Below, piece by piece: positions 25,503 to 34,884 of a DNA stretch of 64,000 nt. Origin of the DNA: PWXP01 sp040772845 (GTDB lineage Bacteria; Planctomycetota; Planctomycetia; Pirellulales; Thermoguttaceae); assembly GCA_040772845.1 (NCBI GenBank), contig JAXGXG010000001.1, positions 5,704,001 through 5,768,000 on the forward strand, in the 5' to 3' direction. The notes under the pieces were generated by a model. It searched no databases and had not been told where the DNA came from. It saw only the letters and a program-made list of their open reading frames with translations. Numbering within the stretch: the first letter of the stretch is position 1; each line of letters begins with the position of its first letter. A program made the position numbers and the translations under genes.

Positions 25503-26924
25503 ATGAGGCGGACAGCACGCGGTACGATCGGGCGTCGCGAGTTCTTCAAGGCGGGCAGTGCGGTTGCCGCAGGTTGGGCTGCCGGCGCAACGAGTGCCGG
25601 CGCATCCTTTGCCGGGGCCGAGGAGCCTTCGGCCAGTCGCATCGAGGATGGAACGCTCGTGGAACCGGCACGCCGCGTCCCGATTGTCGCAGAGGCCGAC
25701 GTCGTCGTTTGCGGTGGCGGACCGGCCGGTGTCGCCGCCGCGGTGGCAGCGGCGCGAGCAGGCGCGAAGACACAATTGCTCGAGGTCAACGGCTGCATCG
25801 GCGGTATTTGGACCGGAGGCCTGTTGAGCTACGTGCTGGATTCCGGTAATAAGCCGGGACTGATGCAGGAGATATTCGATCGCCTGAAGCCGTACGAAGA
25901 AGGTACTCGCCGCGCGGCGCCCATGCACGATCCCGAAGCGATGAAGCTTGTGCTCGAGCAACTCTGCCTGGAAGCCGGCGTGGAGATCCAATTGCATACG
26001 CAGTGCTCGGCGGCCGTTCGCGATGCAGGCAATCGGCTTGCACTGGTTGTGACGGAATCGAAATCCGGCCGTGAGGCCGTGGCAGGTAAGGTATTCATCG
26101 ATTGTACGGGCGAGGGCGACGTTGCCCACCAAGCGGGCTGCAAGTGGGATTACGGTCGCCCCGAAAACGGCGATGCCCAGCCGATGAGTTTCATTGTGCT
26201 GCTCACCGGAATTCACCTGGACGAAGTGCAGCCCTACGTCTCGTCGATGGGCGCTCCATGGGCCGTCCCCAAAGATGCATTCGCGGCGCTGATCGAGCAG
26301 GCGAGCGGCCACGGGCCTTCCTACGCAAAACCCTCGCTGTTTCCGATCCGCGAAACGCTCTTCTGCCTGATGGCCAACCACGAGTACGAACTGAAGGGAT
26401 TCGACGTCCGGGATCTGACCAAGGCCACGCTGCAAGGGCGAGCCGAATTGCATCGAATGATCGACGGACTGCGCAGCCTGGGCGGTCCCTGGAAAGACAT
26501 CCGGATATGTGCGTCGCCCGAGCGGGTCGGCGTTCGCGAAAGCCGACGCATCCACGGCCGCTACACAATCAGCAGCGACGATATTGCCGCCGGAGCCGAG
26601 TTCGACGACGCCGTGTGCCGATGCACCTTCGGCGTCGATGTGCATTCCACGAGCACCGCAGCCGGGAAGGGAATTGAACGCGGACCCGTTCGCGCCAAGC
26701 CGTTCGATATCCCCTATCGATCGCTGGTTGCCAACGACGTGGATGGCCTGATGATGGCCGGCCGCTGTATTTCCGGCGATTTCTATGCGCACTCGGCCTA
26801 CCGTGTAACCGGAAATGCGGTTACCATGGGGCAGGCGGCCGGATTCGCCGCGGCAACGGCCGTGAAACGCGGCATCCTCCCCCACGAAATCGACTGGGCC
26901 AAGCTCGACAAGTCCTCGCCATAG
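25503..26924 (+). CDS. Tat-exported FAD-dependent oxidoreductase
   Basis: A 473-residue enzyme with a twin-arginine signal (GRREFFKAG, about 9-17, then an Ala-rich hydrophobic stretch ending near 38). The Rossmann FAD motif is VVVCGGGPAGVAAAVAAARAG (about 67-87), followed by LLEVNGCIGGIWTGG, FIDCTGEGDVAH and a C-terminal LMMAGRCISGDFYAHSAYR dinucleotide/FAD-contact block. It belongs to the FAD_oxidored (PF12831-type) family common in planctomycetes. It should act in the periplasm on an unknown, possibly sugar-derived, substrate. No partner gene is adjacent. Confidence 0.85.
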   Translation: MRRTARGTIGRREFFKAGSAVAAGWAAGATSAGASFAGAEEPSASRIEDGTLVEPARRVPIVAEADVVVCGGGPAGVAAAVAAARAGAKTQLLEVNGCIGGIWTGGLLSYVLDSGNKPGLMQEIFDRLKPYEEGTRRAAPMHDPEAMKLVLEQLCLEAGVEIQLHTQCSAAVRDAGNRLALVVTESKSGREAVAGKVFIDCTGEGDVAHQAGCKWDYGRPENGDAQPMSFIVLLTGIHLDEVQPYVSSMGAPWAVPKDAFAALIEQASGHGPSYAKPSLFPIRETLFCLMANHEYELKGFDVRDLTKATLQGRAELHRMIDGLRSLGGPWKDIRICASPERVGVRESRRIHGRYTISSDDIAAGAEFDDAVCRCTFGVDVHSTSTAAGKGIERGPVRAKPFDIPYRSLVANDVDGLMMAGRCISGDFYAHSAYRVTGNAVTMGQAAGFAAATAVKRGILPHEIDWAKLDKSSP

Positions 26925-26925
26925 T

Positions 26926-27021
26926 CGGAGTCCCGCCTTCAGGCGACTCGGCCTTCCCGCCGAAAGCCAGGACTCCAACGCAGGACTACAACGGGTTGCC
27001 ATTCGCACCTGGAAACGGAAG
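26926..27021. repeat. Dispersed intergenic palindromic element
   Basis: The left half (GGAGTCCCGCCTTCAGGCG...) matches the elements at 39255 and 41528; the right half (ending TTGCCATTCGCACCTGGAAACGGAAG, read inverted) matches the arm at 22092. It looks like a composite of both small repeat families and fills the gap between the FAD enzyme and the nucleotidyltransferase genes. Confidence 0.6.
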
Positions 27022-27030
27022 TGTCAAGAA

Positions 27031-27849
27031 ATGGAGGACAGCGTGGACCGTGTTGTTGTACTCGCCCGAGGTCTGGGAACACGCATGCGCAAGACAGACG
27101 TCGCTGCGAAGCTCGATGCGGCACAGGCGGCCATCGCCGAAAGCGGTGTGAAAGCACTCATTCCCATCGACCGGCCGTTTCTCGATTATGTCCTCACGGT
27201 TGTGGCCGATGCCGGCTACCGGCACGTGTGCCTGGTCATCGGACCGGAGCACACCGAATTGCGCAGCTACTACACAACCTTGAACACGGCGCGACTGCGG
27301 CTCGAATTCGCCATCCAGCAGAAGCCGCTCGGCACGGCCGATGCCGTCCTGGCCGCAGAGTCCTTTGCAGAGGACGAGCCGTTCCTGATGATCAACTCGG
27401 ACAATCACTACCCGCACGTTGCTCTTCAGGGGCTACGTGAAGCCGGCGGGCCGGCGGTCGCCGTCTTCGACCAAAACGCCATGATGGCCGGCAGCAACAT
27501 TCCGGCCGACCGGCTCTGCAAGTTCGCCGTGGTCGAAGCGGATGAAGCAGGCTTCATGCAGCGCATTATCGAGAAACCCGACGAAGACACACTCGCAAGT
27601 CTCCCTCGGCCACTCGGCGTAAGTATGAACTGCTGGCGATTCGGCCCGGCCATCTTCGACGCCTGCCGGGCCATCAGCCCGTCGCCGCGCGGCGAACTGG
27701 AAATCCCGGACGCGGTGCAGTATTCCGTCGACCGGCTGGGCGAGCGGTACGAAATTGTGCCCTGCAATGCGCCCGTATTGGACCTGTCCAGCCGGGCCGA
27801 CGTGGCCCCGGTCGCGGCTCTGCTGGCCGGTAAGGAGGTGAACCTGTGA
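27031..27849 (+). CDS. Sugar-phosphate nucleotidyltransferase
   Basis: A 272-residue NTP-transferase family protein: VVVLARGLGTRMRK (nucleotide-binding loop; the usual A-G-G is A-R-G here), ALIPIDRPFLDYVL, PLGTADAVLAAE, the metal-site INSDNHYP (often GDN/GDD), IEKPDED and GELEIPDAVQY. It should attach a nucleotide to a sugar 1-phosphate. The alternative GTG start at 27043 has GGAGGA four nt upstream and is also plausible. Its stop overlaps the start of the next gene (GTGA), so the kinase downstream probably supplies its substrate. Confidence 0.8.
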   Translation: MEDSVDRVVVLARGLGTRMRKTDVAAKLDAAQAAIAESGVKALIPIDRPFLDYVLTVVADAGYRHVCLVIGPEHTELRSYYTTLNTARLRLEFAIQQKPLGTADAVLAAESFAEDEPFLMINSDNHYPHVALQGLREAGGPAVAVFDQNAMMAGSNIPADRLCKFAVVEADEAGFMQRIIEKPDEDTLASLPRPLGVSMNCWRFGPAIFDACRAISPSPRGELEIPDAVQYSVDRLGERYEIVPCNAPVLDLSSRADVAPVAALLAGKEVNL

Positions 27850-29234
27850 CGTCGCATCTCGATCCGGTCGCTGCTGCCGCCGAGGCGTTTGTCGGCCGAT
27901 TGCGCGCCGCCGGTATGACCGCCTCCGACGCCGACGCCAAGTGCGAACTGTTCTGCCGCGTTCTGAATGCACTTCCCGGCGATGCCACCGCAGGCGAGCC
28001 GCCTGCCATGCTGTTCGTGCCCGGCCGCATCGAGGTGCTCGGCAAGCACACCGACTATGCCGGCGGTCGCAGCCTGCTGGCGACGGCGGAACGCGGATTC
28101 TGCGTGGCGGCCGTGCCTCGCAAGGACAATCGTGTTTCGGTTGCCGACGTGCAAGGCGGGCGCCGCGCCGAGTTTGCCTTGGACCCGGAAACGGCCGGAA
28201 CGACCGGCGATTGGTCTGCCTATCCGATGACGGTCGCCCGCCGTGTCGCCCGGAACTTCAACGGACCGTTGCGCGGCGCCGACATCGCATTCCTCAGCGA
28301 CCTGCCGCCGGCCTCCGGAATGAGCAGCTCCAGCGCGATGATGATCGCGACGTTCCAGGTATTCAACCATATCAATGGGCTCGTGGACCGGCCGGAGGCC
28401 CAGGCGGAGATTCAAAGCCCGGAGGACCTGGCCGGTTACCTTGCCACGATCGAAAACGGCCGCAGCTTCGGCGCGTTGGCCGGCGATCGGGGCGTGGGCA
28501 CGTTCGGCGGAAGCGAAGATCATACGGCCATCTGCTGCTGCCGCGCGGGGCATCTCTATCAGTATTCGTTCTGCCCAACGCGGCAGGAACGCATTCTACC
28601 CATGCCGCCCGGTTTCTGCTTTGCCATCGCCTATTGCGGCGTACTGGCCGAGAAAACCGGCGCGGCCATGGCCAAGTACAACCGGGCGTCGCAACGGGTC
28701 GCCGCGCTGGTCGAGTTGTGGCAGGCAGATTCCGGTGGTACCGAAACCTGCCTGGCCGACGTTGTTCGCAGTGCGCCCGACGCCGTTGACCGGCTGCGCG
28801 ACATCGTTGCTCGCCGACCCCACGCCGGGTTCGACTCCACCGACCTGCTGCGACGCTTGGAGCATTTCCTCAACGAGAGCGAGCAGATCATTCCAGCCGC
28901 CGCCGATGCGCTGGCCGGCGGGCGGATCGACGAGTTCGGCCGATTGGTGGACCGGTCGCAGGCAGGTGCGGAGCAGTTGTTGGGAAACCAGGTGCCGCAA
29001 ACGGTTCACCTCGCCCGGTCGGCCCGCGAGTGCGGCGCCGTGGCCGCCTCGGCGTTCGGCGCCGGATTCGGCGGCAGTGTCTGGGCCCTGATCCAGCAGT
29101 CGGCCGCCGAGACCTTCCTGACAACCTGGGCAAAACAGTACCGAAAGGCCTTTCCGAGCGAAGCGGAACACGCCGCATTCTTCCCAACCGGTGCAGGCCC
29201 GTGTCTGACGGAATCGGCTCCGGCTGTACCATGA
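27846..29234 (+). CDS. Galactokinase-like GHMP kinase
   Basis: A 462-residue GHMP-superfamily sugar kinase. The galactokinase signature appears as GRIEVLGKHTDYAGGRSL (about 56-73; the family has GRVNLIGEHTDY), the ATP-binding loop as LPPASGMSSSSAMM and the C-terminal glycine motif as GAGFGGSVWAL. GTG start overlapping the preceding stop (GTGA). The longer N-terminus and the E-to-K change in the signature (GKHTDY) suggest a substrate other than galactose. With the upstream nucleotidyltransferase it forms a sugar-to-NDP-sugar salvage pair. Confidence 0.82.
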   Translation: MTSHLDPVAAAAEAFVGRLRAAGMTASDADAKCELFCRVLNALPGDATAGEPPAMLFVPGRIEVLGKHTDYAGGRSLLATAERGFCVAAVPRKDNRVSVADVQGGRRAEFALDPETAGTTGDWSAYPMTVARRVARNFNGPLRGADIAFLSDLPPASGMSSSSAMMIATFQVFNHINGLVDRPEAQAEIQSPEDLAGYLATIENGRSFGALAGDRGVGTFGGSEDHTAICCCRAGHLYQYSFCPTRQERILPMPPGFCFAIAYCGVLAEKTGAAMAKYNRASQRVAALVELWQADSGGTETCLADVVRSAPDAVDRLRDIVARRPHAGFDSTDLLRRLEHFLNESEQIIPAAADALAGGRIDEFGRLVDRSQAGAEQLLGNQVPQTVHLARSARECGAVAASAFGAGFGGSVWALIQQSAAETFLTTWAKQYRKAFPSEAEHAAFFPTGAGPCLTESAPAVP

Positions 29235-29649
29235 CCCTTCGAGCCGCCATCGATCCTGCACCCGCGCCCTCCGGATAACCATCGGCGGAAATGACCGGTG
29301 ACCCGCCAGATGCACGTGTGCCTACGGTTTTACTTCCTCAACCAAAAGGCGGTGCTTTGCCTTTGGCGGACGCTTGCCAAGTTTTACGCTGCTTGCCTCA
29401 TTCGTCATGGAAATGCGTGCCGTCTAGGGGCAGACGGAACAGAAACGTGCCATCAAACGCATCGTTAACAGAGAAGTAGAGAAGTAGGGTGAGGCGAGGA
29501 ACGAGACCCACCAAGAACCCTCGAGAAGTAGGGTGAGGCAAGGAACGAGACCCACCCAAACCCCTCCGGTACTTGCTCGTCCCGGCGAGAGATGATACGT
29601 TGCATTCCGGACGACACAAAACCTGAAGGGCGTTTGCCGGAGCCTGGCT
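29235..29649. other. Intergenic region with a 44-bp tandem repeat
   Basis: About 415 bases with no gene. At 29479-29556 two copies of a 34-bp sequence (GAGAAGTAGGGTGAGGCRAG, then GAACGAGACCCACC) are spaced 44 bp apart. The rest shows nothing I recognise. Confidence 0.5.
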
Positions 29650-30168
29650 ATGTCGGAACTACCCTGCGATCAGTGCGCTGCGCCAGATTCCAAACAGGAT
29701 CGCGCCGGCAAGTGTGCGTGGCTCAGGCCGCTTTGGGTATGGCTTGTGATTGCTGGTGTAGCTTCGATTGCAGGGACGCCGGCAGATCCCTATTCGATGC
29801 TGGTCGGTCTTGCCTACGGCCTGATTTGCTTCTGGGTGGGGATTGTCTTGGCAACGGAAGTTTGGCTGGTTCTGCGTATCGTGCCGCTTGTGTTGTTCGT
29901 CGCAGCCGCCGTCTCTCTTGTGATCGTCGCGGAGTGGGATTTCAACCTTGGTGTAATGCTCTGTTACGGGGTTGTGAGCATCGCGTATGGTGTGCGGTGC
30001 TACCGCGCTATTCGTGACAGACCGTTGTGTACCCTGACCGGATTCAGTCTCGGCTATGTGTTGGGAATTGTCGCTGGCCCTCCGGGTTCTATTTTCGGCG
30101 CTCTTCTCGGTGTTTGGCTGGCAAGGCGACTGTCTCGTCGGTGGGAGCCGGTGGATCGATGTCTATAA
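29650..30168 (+). CDS. Small integral membrane protein, unknown function
   Basis: A 172-residue protein with a short Cys-containing N-terminus (CDQCAAPDS) and about five membrane helices (WLVIAGVASIAG, MLVGLAYGLICFWVGIVLA, VPLVLFVAAAVSLVIV, GVMLCYGVVSIAYGV, FSLGYVLGIVAG...IFGALLGVWLA), ending RRLSRRWEP. No family recognised. It is 24 nt before the Ser/Thr kinase gene and is probably co-transcribed with it. Confidence 0.6.
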   Translation: MSELPCDQCAAPDSKQDRAGKCAWLRPLWVWLVIAGVASIAGTPADPYSMLVGLAYGLICFWVGIVLATEVWLVLRIVPLVLFVAAAVSLVIVAEWDFNLGVMLCYGVVSIAYGVRCYRAIRDRPLCTLTGFSLGYVLGIVAGPPGSIFGALLGVWLARRLSRRWEPVDRCL

Positions 30169-30192
30169 CCACAGGAACAACGTGGGGCGCCG

Positions 30193-31836
30193 ATGACCGA
30201 TTTTCCTGACGATCCGCAAGCGGTGGAACTGCTGGACGGGTACCTTTCTCGTTTGCATGCAGGCGAGCGGCCGGATCGCCGCGCCGTTCTCAAGGCGCGG
30301 CCCGATTTGGCTTCGGCCCTGCATTGCCTCGAAGCACTCGAAGGCATGGCCTCAAGCAGTGCCGGGCCGAGTTCGGACGAAACGGACCTTAGCTGCACGC
30401 CGCCGCCGTCCGGCCTGGAGAGACTCCCCACCGTGTTCGGACAGTACGAACTGATCGAAGAGATCGGGCGCGGCGGTATGGGCGTCGTCTACAAGGCCCG
30501 CCAGAAGGGACTCGAACGACTGGTGGCCGTCAAGATGATCCTCGCCGGTCAACTCGCCACCGACGACCACGTCCGACGCTTCCATGCCGAGGCCAAGGCC
30601 GCCGCGCAGCTCGAACATGCAGGCATCGTCCATGTACACGAAGTGGGGCAGTTCCACGGGCAGCATTTCTTCGCGATGGAGTATGTCGATGGGAAGAGCC
30701 TCGCCCAGCACATCGCCGATGGTTCCGTGGACTTCGAGCAGGCCGTCCGATTGATGATTGCCGTGGCGCGCGCGGTAGAGCATCTGCATCGGCATGGCAT
30801 TCTGCACCGCGACCTGAAACCCTCGAATATCCTGATCGACTCGGACGGACAGCCGCACGTCACCGACTTCGGATTGGCCAAGGCCCTGGCCGACGATTCG
30901 CAACGCACCGCCACCGGTATCATCGCCGGCACGCCCAGCTACATGCCGCCGGAGCAGGCGTCCGGGCGCCATGCCGAACTGGGGCCCGAGGCGGACGTCT
31001 ACAGCCTGGGCGCCGTCCTGTACGAACTGCTGACCGGCCAGCCGCCGTTCCGCGAGGAGAATCCGCTCGACACGGTCATGCAGGTGCTCAGTCGCGATCC
31101 GCCGCTTCCGCGCCAGTTGAACACACACGTTCCGTACGGGTTGGAATTGATCTGCTTGAAATGCCTGGCGAAGTCGCCGGAGGGACGTTATCGATCGGCC
31201 GGTGAGTTGGCCGATGAGCTTGAACGCTTTGCCCGCCGCGAGCCGCTTGCCGTCCGGCCGCCGGGACCGGTGGCCCGCGTGCAGGGGTGGGCGCGTCGCG
31301 AACCGGCCCTGGCCTCACGGCTGGGGGGACTGGGGTTGTTCGGCCTGATTGAAATGGTCAACTACCACAGCGGCATGGCGCCATGGACGTTCCATTGGCA
31401 GATGATGGTCCTGATTCTGGCGTGGGCTCTCGGGTCGATCGCATGTCAGCGCATGCTCGGCAGCCGCGGCTGGATTTCTGTCCCGGCCCGGTTTGTGTGG
31501 GGTACGCTCGACTCGGCGTTGTTGCTGGCTGTGCTGTTGCTTGCCAGCGGCGCCATGAGCCCGCTGGTATTGGGCTATCCGCTGATCATTGCCGCGTCCG
31601 GGCTCTGGTTTCGAGTGCGATTCGTCTCCTTTATCACGTTCTTGTCGCTCGTCTCGTATGGCGTCCTGGTGGTCGACTTTTATTTCTGGCGGCCGGAACT
31701 GCACGCGAGTCTGGACACGGGCCTCGACCGCCACATGGCCTTCGCCGCGTCGCTCGTCGTGCTCGGCGCCATCGTCGCCTACCTCGTCCACCGCGTCCGC
31801 GTCCTAAGCGCCTTCTGCGGCCGGCCTGTGCCGTGA
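30193..31836 (+). CDS. Membrane Ser/Thr protein kinase (PknB/STPK type)
   Basis: A 547-residue protein. An N-terminal helical region (1-80) precedes a complete kinase domain (about 85-355): IGRGGMGVVYKA glycine loop, catalytic K114, E-helix, HRDLKPSN with D207, DFG with D225, GTPSYMPPEQA and a terminal R. The C-terminus (about 370-540) has five or six membrane helices instead of the WD40 or TPR sensor usual in planctomycete kinases. The kinase would face the cytoplasm. The start follows a ribosome-poor context but the N-terminus MTDFPDDPQAVELLDGYLSRL fits the family. Confidence 0.88.
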   Translation: MTDFPDDPQAVELLDGYLSRLHAGERPDRRAVLKARPDLASALHCLEALEGMASSSAGPSSDETDLSCTPPPSGLERLPTVFGQYELIEEIGRGGMGVVYKARQKGLERLVAVKMILAGQLATDDHVRRFHAEAKAAAQLEHAGIVHVHEVGQFHGQHFFAMEYVDGKSLAQHIADGSVDFEQAVRLMIAVARAVEHLHRHGILHRDLKPSNILIDSDGQPHVTDFGLAKALADDSQRTATGIIAGTPSYMPPEQASGRHAELGPEADVYSLGAVLYELLTGQPPFREENPLDTVMQVLSRDPPLPRQLNTHVPYGLELICLKCLAKSPEGRYRSAGELADELERFARREPLAVRPPGPVARVQGWARREPALASRLGGLGLFGLIEMVNYHSGMAPWTFHWQMMVLILAWALGSIACQRMLGSRGWISVPARFVWGTLDSALLLAVLLLASGAMSPLVLGYPLIIAASGLWFRVRFVSFITFLSLVSYGVLVVDFYFWRPELHASLDTGLDRHMAFAASLVVLGAIVAYLVHRVRVLSAFCGRPVP

Positions 31837-31898
31837 GGGCTTGTGAAGCTGGTGCGTAATGCCAAGAGCATCGATAAAAAGTAACGGCTCGCGCTCGC

Positions 31899-32996
31899 TC
31901 ATTTCGCCTGCCATTGGGCAACGTAGTCCCGGTCGGATTGGGAAAGCCGGGTGATGGGCAGGGAAACCAAGTCGCCCGAAGCACGCTTCAGGCGGACCCA
32001 GCCCTGCTTGACGGCGACCAGTTCCGCCTCGATTCGGTGCTTCCCCGTAGCGTCGGTCCAGGATCGCAAATCGCCGGAATCGGCCGCAACGGCTTCCGTC
32101 GCTGCGACTGCCGTTTGAGCAGGCTTGGCTTCCTGCAACTTCTTGGCGTCTTCAGCCGTCTGAAACCCCGCGTAACGGCGGCGAATGTCGGCCAATTCCC
32201 CCCGCGCCTTGCGCTGATCGCCTGCGGCGGCCAGCTCTCGCACGGCGGCCAGTTCCTCTTCCCCCATTTTCAGAATCTGCGGTTCATCCTGTTTCAGCTC
32301 CTGGAAGATGGCAAGATTCGGATTGATGCTCTCGGCGCGTTTGACTTCCTGGTAGGCGCGCAGCGCGGGGATGAACTCGCCTTTCGACCAGAACTGCCGA
32401 GCCTGGCCAAGTTTCTTCCAAAGGTTCAGCATTTGGTCGGGTGGCAGGATTCCGCCGAACTGTTGCAGGGCCGTGCCGATTGTGGTGATGAACGTCGCCC
32501 GATCTGCGGCATAGGGTACGACGCCGAGGAATTGCCCCGTCGCGGTGCCCAAATACAACCGCGGAATGAACTGGCCGGCCTTTTCGCTGCCTTGTTCAAT
32601 CAGAGAGAACAGTACCTTCGGCGGGCTCGTGTTCTGGGTGGGCGCCACGACGCGGACAAAGGCCCCCAACTCCCGCGCACGCAGCCACTGGTTGGTCTTC
32701 GCTTGGCATTTCGGGCACGTACTTGTCGGATCGGTCCACATCAGGACCAAAGGCTGTCCCAGTATCGTCGACGCCTGCAATGCATGATCGATCTCCGCGA
32801 CGCTGTACCAGCCGGAAGGCGAGGCAGGAGGCACGAGCTTTCCATTCGGTTTGCCGGCCGCGTTCGATTCACCGGCCTTATCTTGCCCTGCCTTTTGGGC
32901 ATCCGTAGCGGCAGGCTGTTGCTCGGCGGTAGCCGAGCTCACACAGACCGCGCCGACAAACCCGAGGATGCACCAGAATTGGATGAAGCGACACAT
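31899..32996 (-). CDS. Exported thioredoxin-fold/SHD1-domain protein
   Basis: A 365-residue exported protein. Signal peptide about 1-24 (ending ATA). The middle (about 60-190) resembles a thioredoxin fold with a CPKC pair (PTSTCPKCQAKTNQW) in the active-site position and a long helical segment (about 190-290). The C-terminal 55 residues form an SHD1 domain (LRSWTDATGKHRIEAELVAV, then LPITRLSQSDRDYV), a planctomycete favourite. Likely a periplasmic redox or scaffold protein. Convergent with the kinase gene. Confidence 0.75.
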   Translation of the reverse strand: MCRFIQFWCILGFVGAVCVSSATAEQQPAATDAQKAGQDKAGESNAAGKPNGKLVPPASPSGWYSVAEIDHALQASTILGQPLVLMWTDPTSTCPKCQAKTNQWLRARELGAFVRVVAPTQNTSPPKVLFSLIEQGSEKAGQFIPRLYLGTATGQFLGVVPYAADRATFITTIGTALQQFGGILPPDQMLNLWKKLGQARQFWSKGEFIPALRAYQEVKRAESINPNLAIFQELKQDEPQILKMGEEELAAVRELAAAGDQRKARGELADIRRRYAGFQTAEDAKKLQEAKPAQTAVAATEAVAADSGDLRSWTDATGKHRIEAELVAVKQGWVRLKRASGDLVSLPITRLSQSDRDYVAQWQAK

Positions 32997-33419
32997 GGGT
33001 CTTCTCCTTGAACGTGCGGTAGCAACCCTTGTAGTCTATGCAACTCCCTCCGATTTGCAAATCCCCCATCTCGCGAGAGGGGCCTTAAAGGACCCATAAA
33101 TGAAGCAACTCGAAACCGCGCATGTCGCCAGGATGGCCTTTGGGCCGTCAAGATCGGGGTGGACAGAGTCTTCACCTTGTAAAAGCGCGAACACGACTCG
33201 CGCGCCACCGATCGCCCCACCTGACCGCTACCGCGTCCGACCTCCCCCGGCGGGCAGACGCGAAAGGGCCAGTTCGCCCCGATAGGGGCCGCAAGCCACG
33301 GGTGGAGCGTCGAGGTGGCACTCTCGCCGACAGCGACGCGCAACCCGTGGCACAGGTTTCCCAGTGGCCCGTAGCCCCGGTAGGGGCGAGAGGATGCGAC
33401 CGACCAGAAAGGAGACGTC
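32997..33419. other. Intergenic region with REP-like hairpins before a RAYT gene
   Basis: 423 bases. Short palindromes occur at 33276-33289 (GCCCC-GATA-GGGGC), 33296-33350 (CCACGGGT pairing with ACCCGTGG) and 33374-33387 (GCCCC-GGTA-GGGGC), directly upstream of the truncated RAYT gene. They look like repetitive extragenic palindromes of that transposase. Confidence 0.55.
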
Positions 33420-33739
33420 ATGCCTGGCACGTACTCACAGATTCTTCTGCACGCTGTATTCAGCACCAAGGAGCGCAGACCGTGGATCGAGCCTGATGTT
33501 CCCGATCGCCTCTATCCGTACATTGGCGGCATCGTACGAACGGAGAAAGGCAGCCTGTACAGTGTTGGCGGTACGGCAGACCATATCCACCTCTATTTCC
33601 GATGGCGGACCGATCGGGCTGTAGCCGACCTGATGCGGGCCGTAAAGGCAGGTTCATCCAAGTGGGTGCATGAGAACTGTCCGAAGCTCGGCGCTTTTGC
33701 GTGGCAGGAAGGGTATGGGGTATTCTCGGTTGTTTCGTT
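33420..33739 (+). pseudogene. Truncated REP-associated tyrosine transposase (RAYT, IS200-like)
   Basis: The N-terminal two thirds of a Y1 transposase: MPGTYSQILLHAVFSTKERR, the HUH metal site H55-x-H57 (TADHIHLYF), SSKWVHENCP and WQEGYGVFSV. Homology stops near residue 105, just before the helix that carries the catalytic tyrosine (YI..Q..HH), so the protein cannot be active; the frame then runs on into antisense of the next gene. Compare the intact relative at 61466. Start supported by AAGGAG. REP-like hairpins lie just upstream. Confidence 0.75.
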
Positions 33740-33751
33740 GTGTGGGCTCGA

Positions 33752-34801
33752 TTACTGGGCGAACACGCCTTTGCGAACGGAGGCGGGACGCAGCAGCTCC
33801 TCGGTGGAATGGGCGTGGACCTTTCCATCGACGGTCAGGATGACTTTGCCGATGTTCTCGCGCCGCTGCAGGATGGCGTGGGCCGCTTCGGCCTCGGTGA
33901 TGGGCAGGGTTCTGTAGATGACCGGCTTGATGGCGCCGGAAGAGAACGACGGCCAGAGGGTCTCCTCCAGGCGGGCAAGGATCTCGGCCTTCATCTCGGA
34001 TGAGCGACTCCGGAGCGTGCTACCGATCAGCCGGATGCCGCGCCGGAAATACGTGTTCATGTCGATTTCGGTCATGGCGCCGCCCAAGGTCGCAATGACG
34101 ATCCAACGCCCGCCGAGGGCCATCTTCCCAATGCATTGTCCAAGCCCGGGACCGGCAATACAATCCAGCGCGACATCGACCGGATGCTCTTCCATCGCGG
34201 CGCCGAGGTCGTCTACGGTTCGGTTGACAACAACGTCGGCGCCCAGCTCGCGGACGAACTGGGCCTTCTCGTCGGTACTGACGGTGGTCATGACCTTCGC
34301 GCCGAGCGCCTTGGCCAACTGGATGGCTGCGATCCCAAGTCCGCTTGCACCGGCCTGGATGAGCACCGTATCGCCGGCCTTCATGCCGCCTTCGATGCAC
34401 AGGTTCAGGTACGAGGTGGCAAAGGCCTCGGGAATGGCCGCCGCCTCGATCATGGACAGACCGTCGGGGATCCGCACGGCCATATCGGCAGGCACGGCCA
34501 CGCGTTGGGCATAGCCGCCTCCGCCCAGCAGGGCGCAAACCTTGTCGCCGGTCTTCCATCGGCCGCCGGCCGGGGCTTCGGCGACAACGCCGGCCACCTC
34601 CAGGCCCATCCATTCCGGCCAGCCGGGCGGCGGGGGATAATTGCCCTCGCGTTGGAGCAGGTCCGCGCGATTCAGCGCGGCGGCATGAACGTCTACGAGC
34701 AATTCGCCGTTCTTGCGAACCGGCTCGGGCACCTCGCTCCAAGTGAGCGATTGGTCTTCACGTATCAAGACTGCGTGCATGTTTCTTTTCATCGTTGGCA
34801 T
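33752..34801 (-). CDS. NAD(P)H:quinone oxidoreductase, zinc-type alcohol dehydrogenase family
   Basis: A 349-residue MDR-superfamily enzyme of the PIG3/quinone reductase group: N-terminal GroES-like domain (LLVDVHAAALNRADLLQREG..PPPPGWPEWMGLEVAGVV) and Rossmann domain (TVLIQAGASGLGIAAIQLAK, TTVSTDEKAQFVRELGADVVVNR). No zinc-binding cysteine set is present, as expected for quinone reductases. A C-terminal tail of some 15 residues (RPASVRKGVFAQ) goes beyond the usual end. Start at the first ATG, after GAAGGAAG. The truncated RAYT ends next to its stop codon. Confidence 0.88.
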   Translation of the reverse strand: MPTMKRNMHAVLIREDQSLTWSEVPEPVRKNGELLVDVHAAALNRADLLQREGNYPPPPGWPEWMGLEVAGVVAEAPAGGRWKTGDKVCALLGGGGYAQRVAVPADMAVRIPDGLSMIEAAAIPEAFATSYLNLCIEGGMKAGDTVLIQAGASGLGIAAIQLAKALGAKVMTTVSTDEKAQFVRELGADVVVNRTVDDLGAAMEEHPVDVALDCIAGPGLGQCIGKMALGGRWIVIATLGGAMTEIDMNTYFRRGIRLIGSTLRSRSSEMKAEILARLEETLWPSFSSGAIKPVIYRTLPITEAEAAHAILQRRENIGKVILTVDGKVHAHSTEELLRPASVRKGVFAQ

Positions 34802-34884
34802 ATCTTCCTTCGCACGGGAGAGGCGTCAGGCCTTCTCCGCAGTGTTGTCTGTCGATCCATCATCCACGACCATCGCGGATGCGT

